Positions 8,759 through 20,136 of a stretch of 64,000 nucleotides of DNA are shown one piece after another. The stretch spans positions 1,178,001-1,242,000 of the forward strand of contig MU867062.1 in assembly GCA_033725935.1 (NCBI GenBank), written 5' to 3'. The notes under the pieces are model-generated. The model saw only the letters and a list, made by a program, of their open reading frames with translations. It searched no databases and was not told the origin of the DNA. Position numbers and translations under genes: made by a program. The stretch comes from Cladorrhinum sp. PSN259 (lineage: Eukaryota > Ascomycota > Sordariomycetes > Sordariales > Podosporaceae). Each line of letters starts with the position of its first letter. Position 1 is the first letter of the stretch.

Positions 8759-10936
8759 TCAACATGATTCGGCGTGGGATTCCTGCGCGGGGAACTCAAT
8801 GGGTAGATGTCCCAGGGGATATCCCTCAGCGCCCACCACCCTGGTCAAGCCAACTGTCTTGCCACACACAAGCTGAATCTCGGCATTTTTCTGGCGGATT
8901 GTCACGTCGAGCTGCAGCGCCAACTGCTGGTACGTTTTCCCGGTTTTGGGGTGTGTGATGGTCTGGAGCAATCGAGGCAGGTCGTCGGAAGGGATCTTGG
9001 TGTCCAGGTCAAAATCTAATGGTACCTCTGAGGGTGGCTCTAAAAATCAAATATCAGTCACTGTCGTCGCTTACCTCGATAGGTGTCAGTAGGCAGACTC
9101 ACCGTCGTTGGCATCAGGCATCTGCGGATCCTTCGCTTTAGAGCAGACTATAATGACTCTTCCTACCCTGCTACCATCTTGGACGAATTTCCTGATCAGG
9201 TTCACGGTCTTGGTCTCTGCGGAATCATGCTCGATCAAGTCCCCTTTGAATGCAAACCAGTCAATGTGGTTGCGAGCACGCATCTTGCCATCGAGCACGT
9301 CCCTGTATTCCTGAGCTTCGGCGTGGTCATATGGAGCAAAGTCTGTTGATGCCTTGACTCCGAGACTGTAAGGACATTCCACCGCGAGTGGCGGAATCTT
9401 ACACTCCAGACCAAGCCCTAGCAACACTCCACCGCCTGCAACCGCGATGGACGGATTTTCCGCTTGGATTACCTGATAGTCTCCCGCAGACGACTGGACG
9501 CGCTTGAGGAGGTATCCGTTCTGGGAGAAACCACCGGATAGAAAGATTGTTCTGACTTTGCGACGCTTTTCGGAAATGACGCGAAGCTGTCGGTCTATCA
9601 GGTCCTCAATGCCCTTAATACAACCACGGAACATTTCTTCCATGTCCTGGCAAGAGATCAGTAGCTGGCCACGACGAATGCCGCGAGAAGGATTGTCCCT
9701 GAATTTGAGCTCTTCCGGGAGACCGAGGACCATCTCATCACATGGCTCGCCGCTAAATTCGTGCTTGAGGGCTTGGAACTTCTTCAGCACGTACTGTTCC
9801 CCGATCTTGTGTACGGTGTGGCCGCCGCTGCCATGAAAGTCTCTCTCTTGACCCATCGACAGAAGCTTCCGGTAATTTCCGTGGCCCAGACGTTGCGGGA
9901 GAAACGTATCGAGAAAGTAGCTATCGACGAGTGTTGCGCCCCATGGCCGGGTTTCAGGATCTGTAATCCTGTCTATTTTGAATTCAGGCGTGAGCGCTTG
10001 AATCAAGTATGCCACCGCATCGACGGTTCCCCCTCCCGCGTCCACAATGATGACGCATTCACCAATGCTCAATTGATGCCACGGATGTTTCATTCCGTCA
10101 GCTCGTGTCCGCACGTTGGCCTGTGATGCCTGTAGCGCTTTGGCCCGCGCTACTTGGAGTGTGTATTGTGCGCAGGCCTCCGGTTCTGTAGCCAAACGGA
10201 CACAACCTCTCAAGAAGTTTAGCTCTGCAAAGGCCTGATTGAACGCACTGTTGACAGCGCGAAATGTAATATTTTTGCCTCGGGAATCCCACTTGGCCGG
10301 GTGCGTGATGATGAGGTCGATGGGGACTTGCTCGAGGAGCTGCTCAAAGGCGATCCTGTCGCCATTGAAGGCCCGCTCGACGTCCTGCTGGACTTGCTTC
10401 ATGACCTCTTCAAGATATTCAGTGACGATTTCTGAGGCTGTCCTGGTGATGTGGCCAGGGATGCTTTTCTCGGCTTCCCCGTTCCCCGGATCGATGTCGA
10501 GTTTGTCGGCTTCCTGGAGCAGCCGCTTCATGGACCTGAGCGCGCTGGCTCGCGATGGAACCTCGAGCTGCAACTTGGTCCACTTCAGAATGTAGGCCGA
10601 GTCTGCAATGTTGAAACCCCATCTTGCGCCTGTGTTGCGCGAGTAGGTGTATTCCGATGGGACCTTGTACTGGTTTTCGGTGACGCCACCTTGTGTCCAG
10701 TTTTGCACGATTTTGATATCGGCGGCCGTTGGTTGCTTGGGAGGGTCCGTAAGGATCCAGGCAACTCCGGTGAAGGTCGTTCCATAGTCAACACAAATGA
10801 TGAGCCGCCATGGTTGACGAGTTGCATCCGTATCCTGCGTCAGCATGCTGACGGTATCGTCCCGGGCAGCCATGACCGAGTAGAGTTTCTGGACCAAATT
10901 CAGAGTAAGACAAGCTCGCGGTTGATTGCCCGACAA
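8759..10936 (-). CDS. HSPA12-like Hsp70-family ATPase, copy B
   Basis: Two exons, 9103-10936 and 8759-9039, joined through a GTGAGT/TAG intron, give 704 residues in phase. ATPase motifs are CVDYGTTFTGVAWIL, CVIIVDAGGGTVDAVAY and TIFLSGGFSQNGYL. The N-terminus is about 40 residues longer than in copy A if the first ATG (10936) is used. The ATG at 10873 (residue 22) gives an N-terminus closer to copy A and may be the true start. The intron that interrupts copy A after FTG is absent here, while the 3' intron sits at the equivalent D|E/S position. As in copy A, the family C-terminal substrate domain is replaced by an unrelated region. It is head-to-head with the long coiled-coil gene at 11325. 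Confidence 0.9.
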
Positions 10937-11324
10937 ATCGTGAAGATACTTTGGAGCTTAAAAGAATTCAAGAGGTAATGAGGGGTGGCTATTGTGGTAT
11001 ACGTGAGAGCGCTATCAGGCATAACCGGAAGAAAAAAAATAAAGCCCGAACAATTATTATACAATTATACACACTTTGTCTGCACATGACTCGATTGATA
11101 AGGCACGACTCGGTCGCAGGCGCCATGACAACGCCCACAGCCAAGAGGGGTGGCTATATCCTGCAACAACAACGCCTGCTACGGAGAGCGAAAGCGGCTG
11201 TCGTGCAGCTGCATCTTGGCACGCCAGCCCATACCGAGCCTGCCTTTACTTCACTTCTTGGGCCAGTTTGCCCTTTGCAACTTCTTTTCCTGTCTGCCCT
11301 GAAATTCGACCCATATCAGCGTCA
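10937..11324. promoter_or_regulatory. Divergent intergenic region between Hsp70 copy B and coiled-coil gene
   Basis: About 390 bp separates the two divergent start codons (450 bp if the Hsp70 start is at 10873). This mirrors the 533-bp divergent region between copy A and its coiled-coil neighbour. An open frame continues upstream of 11325 but reads as non-coding; pyrimidine-rich leader sequence precedes the ATG. Confidence 0.5.
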
Positions 11325-14300
11325 ATGGAAATGGAGCCAGCTGCAGGACAACCCTACCACGGGGCCGTTTTTGCTGAGCAAACACAGCATTCACCTTCTC
11401 CACAGAACGGACAAACCTTCCCGCAATGGGAGGGAACTCGAAATCCGACCAAGGGACCATCTGCCTGGACCAAACAATGGAGAAGGGTGGTCCGATTATT
11501 TATAAAGGATCCAGAGAGGAGACACGCTGCAGTCGCCGGCAATCAAGGAAGCTTCTCACCATTGACGCCTACACACCAACTTCCCCCAATTACAATCGAG
11601 TCAGGATCAGGATTGTTGGACGATCAAGATGTTCAAGAAGCTACCCAGACTCGATTTGGAGGTGGTCTTGCAGATGCGCACCCTCGTACCGAAAATGGCC
11701 AAATCCACACTGGCACCGAGCAATTTGTCCAGCAAAACCTCGGATACCAACAACAAGCCCCCGATCCCAGATCCTTTCCAACTCCACCGAATCAAGCACT
11801 TGTCACGACCAATGGCGGTCGGCAACAGAAACTGAAGCAGTTTTTCGGCGGCATTGTGCTTAGTCGTCCACAAATCACAGATTCCGCAGATGCCAGGTCC
11901 GGTCGACTGCCTGGCCGAACAAAAAGTCACTGGAATGTGGTATTATCCCGACAATCCGCTGTCGAGCAATCAAACGTGGGAAGCTTAGACCGAGAGGGCC
12001 CAGAGTCTGGTGGTGATATACAACCCAACCCGCACTCTCAGAACACACCTCAGGCACCTAGCCAGGTTGCTGGAAATGGCACGCGCACCGTACAGAAGCA
12101 GTTCAGACCGGAACAGCGAAGATTTACCGAATCATCGCCATCTACAGGAGCACAAGAATGGACTGGCTCCATTATTCCCACACCACAAGTGTTCCCCATC
12201 ACTTACAACCAGACAGGCACGGCTTCAAACTTCTCTCAATCTCAGCCAATCAATCCACATTCAAGCGGCAGATGGGGCACCGGACCAGGGGGCCAGCCTC
12301 TCAACGGTACTTTTTCTGATCAATTCACCAACAATGCTGCTGACTTTGCTGCCGGCTTTGCTGCTGTCCCACGTCCCCCGACCCCTCCGCCTAAATCAGC
12401 CCCTAGATCTTTCAGCCACATGAAGAACATCACAAAGAGCCCCAAGTCAACTCCAAGCATTACCCATGATTCATATCGGGAACGCTCTGAACCCCATCGT
12501 CAGAATCTCACCCGAGAAAATGAGGAATCTTGTGATGACAACGAAGCAGACTGGAGCGACGGTTCACAACACCCAGAGCGTTTGCGAAGAGAAACATTCT
12601 ATGATGCTACAATAGCTGAGGATAACGAACACGTAGAGAACGACCAAATGCTCGGCAGCGCAAAAACATGGTCAAGAAAAGGCCCCTTGCAAAACGAGTC
12701 TCGTCCACGTCAAGCTGGGCTGGCCAGTTCTGCAGTCGGGAACAACTCAAGACAGCCAGTGCCAAGGACACGGACACCAACAATATCGCATGGCATGGAA
12801 GCCAGAACTCAAAACTTCCTCAAAAATCAAGGCGTTTTAGAGGTGTCACCGGGACACGATTGGCTAGGGACATTGATTGAGTGGGCTAAAAGTAATTGTA
12901 TTGCACATTATAGAGAAGCACAGGAAGAGTTTGAGAAACAGCTTAAAAAGGCACAGGACGACTTGAGGGAAGAATCAACAGCACGCAAGCGGCTGAGCCA
13001 GGAAGTCAGAGACAGGGCAAGGGAAATCACAAAGCTTCAGACCAGGCTTGACGCCACCAAGCAAAGGGCGGCGTTGTACGATGAGGCGAATAAGGATCTC
13101 GAGCGTGCGCGACATGAGATCGAGATTTTGCAGACTCAGAAAACCTCTCTTGAACGGGACCTGAACACCAAGACTAAGAATGCTGACAATCTTTCTGCCA
13201 CGATTGCATCTCTCAAAGGGAGTCTTGAGACTGTCAATACAGAAAATGAACAGAAGATGGCAACTGCCAAGGATGAGTGGACTTCTAAACTTGCGGCAGC
13301 TCAGAAGCGAAAGGAAGGCTTGGACAAAACTCAGGCACAGCATGCCGACCAAGTCAGACAGCTGGAGTCACAGCACAAGCTAGAGTTGGAAGCGGCAGCC
13401 AAGAATAACCTCGATGAGGTGAAGAAATTGAAGAGGGCTCAATTGGATGCTGCAAGTCGCCATGCTGCCGAGCTTGCACAGTTAAAGGCGAAATATAACG
13501 ATCAATTGGCATCAGCAGCGCAGGAGCAAAGCAAACAAAGGGAGAGTTTAGAGCAGAAGCACCTGCAACAGGTTGAGAAGTTGGAGCAGGAGCGATCAAA
13601 CCTCATCTCGGAACACAGAAAAGCCTTGCAAGCCCAGGAGCGCCGCAACGAAGACCTTCAGCGCCAACACAAGTCTGAACTGACCAAGAAGGAGGAGGAA
13701 CTCACGTTGCTGAAGTCGCGCCATGACGCACAGCTGGTTGCCTGGAAGAATCATGCAGCGGGCCTGGCAGCAAAACACCACGATGACGAACAAGCACTCA
13801 TCAGAACACAGAAGCAGGAAATGGCATCTCTGGCGTTAAAACACCAGACAGAGCTGGAGGTCAAGGAACGGGAGATGGCTCAGTTGATTTCAAAACACAA
13901 CGATGAATTGGAATTTCTCAGGTCGGCCCAGAAGCAGGCACTTTTGACAAAAGATGACGAGATGTCCCGGCTGATGGAGGTGAATAAGGAGCAGTTGATG
14001 GGTCTCGTTTCAGAGCACAAGAAAGAGCTTTTGGGAAAGAACCGTAAAATGGATCGGCTAAGTGCTGGACATAAGATCGAACTCGCAGAGCTGATGGCAA
14101 AACACAAGACTGAGCTGGATGAGAAGGACCGCCAGAAGGTCCAGCAGGCTGAAAGATACGATCAAGAAATCTGTACCCTTGTAGCAGAACAGAGGAAAGA
14201 GCTGGACGCAAAAGACTACAAACATAGGGAAGAACTCAGTGCGAAGAACTACGAGGCCTCAGTTTTGGTCGCCAGGCACAATTCTCAGCTCGCAACAATG

Positions 14301-15356
14301 CAAAACCAGATGCGCGAGTTAGCTGACCGACATAAGAGCGAATGCGAAGTCAAAGACCAAGAGATGAAGGCTGTAAGAAACAGCGTCGACCACAGGATCC
14401 TGACCGCTACCAAGGAGGACCGCGCGACGATCAAGGAGCTGAGACGCCAGATTGCGGCCCACTACGTGCAGAATTACGGTTACAAGGAAATTGCTGACCC
14501 CGAGTTTGCCGATAAGTTTGAGATCTTGAAACAAAAAGTCAATCAGCTGGCGAACAAGGTATGGGAGCCAGCAACATTCGACTTTCACAACTCGCTGGAT
14601 CCAACAAATTTTCTTGTTAGAAACTCGCACCAATTGAACTGGGTTTGGCCTCGGTTCGTTCAGAGCACGTGCTGGTCCATTCTCCTTGCGGGTTTTTTCA
14701 GCTTGCCTCTCGGCTTTGGTGCGCTTGGAAACCAAGGGAAAGGTCACGAATACATGTATCCGACTTACGAAGCCGCCGCGTTGTACGGCGTCAATGATCG
14801 TAAGTGTTCTTTCTTTGGAGCCTCTTTCTGAAGCGCGTTATATCCACTGACATGACGATTTTCCGTCTCAGAGGAGGAAAGGGCGTTTCCTAACGATAAT
14901 GAGACAAATATTTACCGTATTTTGCATTTCAACCGAATCCTTGAAGCCATCCGTCTTGACAAAGGGTCCGGGGATGTCACGCTAGCACGCATGTTGGAAG
15001 ACAACATACAGCATGTTGGGCGTCAACTCTACGACACTCTCGGCCACATTGTCAATGCGCAGTTCGATCAGGGCTGCGCTACTAAAGCAATGGAGATTGC
15101 TCGCCTGGTGGCGGAGCTTGCACTCGACATGGGCACGCAGCGGTCCCAGGTGGTGCTGCAAATGTGCCGGCACGAGGAAAAGCCGAACCCGACAGAGTGG
15201 GCTACTGAACAAGCAAGCGGCGCCTCCAGGCAGCAGGCAGTTGATCTGATGGTGCACCCTTGCTTGGCCAGGATTGGTGACGGAAGGGAGGACTCTCACA
15301 ACAAGAAGGTGATCGTCAAGGGGGGATATGTTCCTTTGGCTGGGGGATATCGGTAA
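11325..15356 (+). CDS. Large coiled-coil protein with disordered N-terminal half
   Basis: Exons 11325-14799 and 14872-15356 (GTAAGT/CAG intron, in phase) give 1319 residues. The ATG at 11325 was chosen over in-frame upstream codons because the preceding 83 codons do not look like protein. Residues 1-~525 are P/Q/S/T-rich and probably disordered, with repeated (R/K)QQK.(K/R)QFF-like patches. Residues ~530-1075 are an almost unbroken coiled coil built from units such as KHKTELDEK and KEREMAQLISKHNDEL. A folded-looking tail of ~240 residues follows (YRILHFNRILEAIR, ARLVAELALDMG). No motor, kinase or membrane segment is seen. Its pairing with an Hsp70-like gene suggests a scaffold or client partner, which is inference only. 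Confidence 0.85.
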
Positions 15357-16624
15357 ATTTGGATCCGGATACATATTTAAGGTTTAATTCTCTTATTGCA
15401 CTTACAAAGTTTCTTGAGTAACAACAATTCATTTTATGTTTTGCACATCTTTGCTCCAGTCGCGACAAAAGCGGTTCTGAGTCTCCACCGACCGACCCAC
15501 AAAAGGGGTTTGTTTACTTCCACGCTGCGACTTTGCCAAAGTTCCCATTTTCTTCAAGCAAATCAAGCGTTGAATATTCAGGCACTGATAATATCCAACT
15601 GGCATTCACAAGCAGACTTTGTCATTGCCCGAATCTTGGCAGTAGTCATTGCGGGCAAATATTCTTGAGCTCCGCTCATGACAGACGCAAACGTCGCGCT
15701 CCGTAGAAGCAACCCCCCTTCCCGCCTAGCTGAATGCCCGGCGCACTCGAGGCTCCGTTAGCTTTGGGGCACAGCAGCTCGTTGTTCTCGATTGCTTGGC
15801 ACAAGATACCCTCTTTCCAGCCGTCGGACAAAAAATGTCAACCGAACCACTCCTGCATGCATATGCACAGAGAAGATCACAACCGGTTTCTACGATTAAG
15901 ATAGACAAGCAATTGCTGCAATTGGCCCAAAGAATGCTATCTCAACCTCGGCACCCCTGCCACCACATCATAGAGCTCGTATCTATCGATCAGCCTTGCC
16001 TTGGCGGCTCAATCTATTGCCTCGAGCAGAAGCCACATCCAAACTCTTGCTTTTGATCCGACAGGAAAGCCATCCGACGCGTTCGGTCTCGATTGGGTGG
16101 CTACTTGGGGAAGAAAGCCCTGCGTGCTTATCATGCTGAACCTGCAGGAGGATGGTCTAGATTGCGTATTCTTGTGCCTCCCCAGTGAGTGAGAAATGGA
16201 CCAGATGACGCAAGGTGAGGCTGATTGACCTACTAATATCTGCAGCTCAATCGCGCTATGAATCAATAATTACCGTCCTGTACTTCTAGACCCCGCGGTA
16301 CTTGGAGTGACATTGACATTGCCAATGCTGATGGATGTCAAGCACGTGATAACGAGGCAAAGAACCTTCCGGGACGGTGCATTTTAGGTTGTGAAGACGC
16401 CGAGGAGTATCGGGCCTGCTTTGACAACTCAACTGGCCGGAACGTTGCTCGAATTACTTGGTTGGGAAAGGCGATCAAACCTTTTGCCATTCACAACTCG
16501 GTTTTCCACTCTGCAGTCCATCTGTTCTGCACAACTCCACGGCCAAATTTTCCCAATTAAAATTCGTCTTTTTCTTGGTGACATTTTCTGTGCCTAAAAC
16601 CATTTGCACCAATTCCGCTTCCAA
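15357..16624. other. Intergenic region, no gene seen
   Basis: A 1.27-kb stretch with only short open frames of no coding character. The last few hundred bases should be the promoter and leader of the 7-TM gene; an AT-rich, TTTTCTTGG-containing stretch precedes its start. Confidence 0.55.
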
Positions 16625-19528
16625 ATGAGCACAACAACACTTTGGACGTTACCGGCCCAGCCGTTGCCTGTGGCAGACGTCCGGGGCGCGACATTTGTGA
16701 CGATCTGGACCTTTATCACAACAGGCTTCGCGATTACGTGGCATCTGAAGCTCCGAAAGTCAGGAGGCGCCGTCCCAGCCGAGTTCAAGACGGAGATCAG
16801 AATTTCAACAATTCTGCTCTCGATGTAGGTTACCTTCCGATTGTGAATGCTTGACGATGACCTGAACTGACAGTGACCTCGGATTCTAGCTGGTATCTCG
16901 CAATTACCATCGACCGATGGATGCACTACGAGCAGCGACGGGTGCCCTTCGGGTACATTATCTTTGAGCCGATCGTTCAGAGTCTCCAGCTTCTCTCCAC
17001 GCTGTTCTTTCTCTGGGGAACATACGGTGTGGTTTGGAGTGAGCTGCAGCGCCGCTTTCGAACTGATAGGTCCCAGACTATCTGGTGGACGGCAGCCAAG
17101 ACGACCTTCTTTTGCCTTATTCTGGTGACCTGTTTCTTTTGGATTCTTCGTATCGCAACAACGGTAGTTTGGCTCAAGTTCTTGAGCTTGAACGTCATAT
17201 CTGACGTGGCCACCAAGCGAAATGGCTTCGAAATGGCCATGACGTTGTTCTTTTCTGTCTTCACACTCCTGACAGTGGTTGCTATCGTGGCAACTTTCCT
17301 CTTTCGTGCCAACAAGCTCGAAAGATCATGGGCAAGGGTGAGTCAAAGCCCTTCTTGACTTGGATGTTATATTGTTGAGAAAAGAAGCATGTACTGACAC
17401 TCCGCATGAATAGACACGCATCTACGTTGTAATAGCTGCCGTCATGCTATTTGGCCGATCGGTTGCAGAGTGTGCCATTGCATTCCAAACACACATGTCC
17501 GTCAATACTCGCAGAGCAGATCTCCAGCTTCGCTACGACATTGTGTATGGGTTGATGACAACTCTATACCTTCTCTTCATGTATCTCCAAGCCCGGCAGT
17601 ACATGGCACATCTGGACGAGGGCAGTACGGATGCTGAGAAAGTACGTTCGGATATCCAAACCGAAATCCTCGCGCGGCTCGAAAACAAAACGGCCAAAAA
17701 AAAGATCACAGCGCCCCCTCTAAGGGCAGTGATCGGAGAAGTTCAGCAAAATTTGGAAGGTGTCCTCCGGAATCCAAATGTGCTTTCAGCCAACTTGCGT
17801 ATGCCTTTGGACCAGAAGCGGAAGGTTGCTGAATCCTTTCTCACAACCCTTCTCAAGAAAGACGGCCATCTCGGTGAAGTACAACCTGACGAAGGCACAA
17901 CACAACAAAGTCCTGCAAAGAATCGTTCTTCTACTGGTGCATCGCCCATTCCGCATCCAGGTCTTACAGAACGCGGCAATTCTGCGCCGCCCTTTCCAAC
18001 TCATCAGACCCAAATGTCCAGTGTAGTGTTTGATCAACTTTATTCGGCATCAACCCCTGCCCTGAGAAACAAAAACTCAGTTCCGGACATTGAACGGCAT
18101 GGAGGCGCCCAGTGCTTCGCTCCAGGTAGGCAACCAAGAGATGGACCAAGCAACTCGGGTGGAATGTGGATGCCTGCCGTAGATGAGGAGGAGAGCATTT
18201 ATGATTTGTCTGCTCAACGACCTCAACGAAATCCTGGTCCCACATTCACTGCCAGAGCCGCCGCAAGCAGTTGGGGCGATTCTTCTTACACGATCCCCCG
18301 GAACGTGTCATCCCCTCTTCCGGGCCCTTCAGTCAATAACGGCTACGCATCCTCCCAACATCAATTCCAATCCTGGAACCGGAGCGTCAGCGCGGGGAGT
18401 CCCCCCCCACAAACACAAACCCAGCAGTATCATCGCACCGACCCCACAGCAGAGCTTCACAATACCCCCAGCTTCCAACATCGTTCAGAGCTGGACACCC
18501 CAACCCCCATTACCGAGCCAGGCCCCTCACGTTGGAACTTGAATCAACCAGGATCCCATCACCAGCCCCAATCCCCACCTCCCCTGTCCTCGGGGTACAA
18601 CTCCCAAACACCACCACCCTTGACACCAGCCTGGCAATCCAATAAAGCCAGCGCCCCAGGACAAACCGTTCCAATGAATTCCGGATCATCAATCAGCCCG
18701 GCAACAGCCACACCCCCACCAGATCCATCTGCCCAACAAGAGCAACAAACCACCATCCGTCGTCCACTACTAATCCAATCCATCCAACCACCCCAGTTGA
18801 CCTTTCCTCCCGTCCTCCGACCAGGCGCGGGGGCAAACAGACAAAGATCTCAACCAGCTTCTTCTTCTTCTTCTGCAAACAGAGGACAACTCTCCAACCC
18901 CCCGACCCCACAACAAGAACCACCAGCTCAGAGACAAAGAGAATACGTACCTTACCCGCCTCCTCCTTCAGGGCTTCTTCCTCCTGTTTCACAGCTTTCT
19001 GGACAAGATTATTCTGGCCTTCGTCCCCCCATTTCACAAGTTTCTGTCCCGCACCAACAAACAAGCTACGCAGAGACACTTCCTTCGACCTCGTCAGGAC
19101 ACGGTAGTCCCCCACCACCGAATCCCCGTCAACTTCAGGTCCACTACCCGCCGGGTGGGGGATCGCCTGTACTCGGGCCTCAATATGCACCACAAAATGC
19201 ACAATATCATTCACAACAGGGCCGAGAACGAGAACGAGAACAAGGACTAGGCCAGGCACATCGTGCTGTAGTAGTCCAACGGCACTACCGCGATGCAACA
19301 TCAGCACCACTGCACGAGTCACAAGAGTACCGTGACCACTCTGGATCACGGCAGGAGAGCTTGAACTTCCGTGGTCAAGAAGGAGGAGCGGTGCAGAGGT
19401 ACCATGGACATTCACATGCACATTCACAAGAAGAGTACCAATACGAAATGAGGGATTTATCACAAGGCCCAGAAGGTCAGGGTAGTAGCGGAAATATCGG
19501 TAACGGCAATGAGGAGGCAGGAGCCTGA
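16625..19528 (+). CDS. Seven-transmembrane protein with long P/Q/S-rich tail
   Basis: Three exons, 16625-16824, 16890-17337 and 17414-19528, give 920 residues, with all junctions in phase. Seven hydrophobic segments fall within residues ~20-255: ATFVTIWTFITTGFAIT, ISTILLSIWYLAIT, IVQSLQLLSTLFFLWGTY, TTFFCLILVTCFFWILRI, AMTLFFSVFTLLTVVAIV, IYVVIAAVMLFG and DIVYGLMTTLYLLFMYL. The remaining ~650 residues are low-complexity proline, glutamine and serine sequence, presumably cytoplasmic. Seven TMs plus a long tail is receptor-like, similar in layout to fungal PTH11/rhodopsin-type proteins, but I see no diagnostic family motif. A 282-residue minus-strand frame over the tail is a shadow of the biased codons. 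Confidence 0.85.
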
Positions 19529-20136
19529 GGAGGGGGGACACGCCTAATAGTACTAGCTTGGAGGACTGGTAGGTGGCTAGATTATACCTACTTTTGGAAC
19601 TTGAAAGTAAAAAGAACAGTAAAGGGGAACAACAAAAGGGACATGGGAATGAGAATCAGTAATAAAAGTGTATGAAAAATCTGACAGAAGCGGGAAAATT
19701 GTTTCGTGGTGCTGTTTTCTTTTCATAAAAGTTTGCTCTGAACTTGGAATGTAGAATAAGAATACAAAATCAGTCAAGGTACGTATGTATGTATGCAGCA
19801 TGTTTATAGAAGTTGCTTACACTTCTGTCACTTTCATCTGACCCGCTTTACTGTAACAACGTGGATAAAAACCGAGACAGTACGGATGGTTAGATAGAGG
19901 CTCAAAGCTTTGGCCCTTGAACAAAGTTAAAGAGTGGTTACTTCATCACTGGTGCGGATTAATGGCGGCTCAGATTCCCAGCAGTGCGTCCTTTTACACA
20001 GCTCGTGTTATCGTCCATTCGTAACAATCAAGATTTGAGAACAAGATTGGACAGAGTCTTAGCGATCATAACGTCAATCTCCTGAGCGACTCGCTATTAA
20101 AGCTACTTCGTTGGTAGGAATACTAGCTAAATGAAT
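19529..20136. other. Convergent intergenic region
   Basis: A 608-bp stretch between the 3' ends of the 7-TM gene (plus) and the HET gene (minus). It is AT-rich and probably holds both 3' UTRs. No gene is seen. Confidence 0.5.

Noticed and set aside
11076..11324. Upstream in-frame extension of the coiled-coil gene
   Set aside because: The 83 extra residues do not read as protein and overlap the divergent promoter region; the ATG at 11325 is preferred.
18693..19541. 282-codon minus-strand frame
   Set aside because: Antisense shadow of the low-complexity tail of the 7-TM gene.
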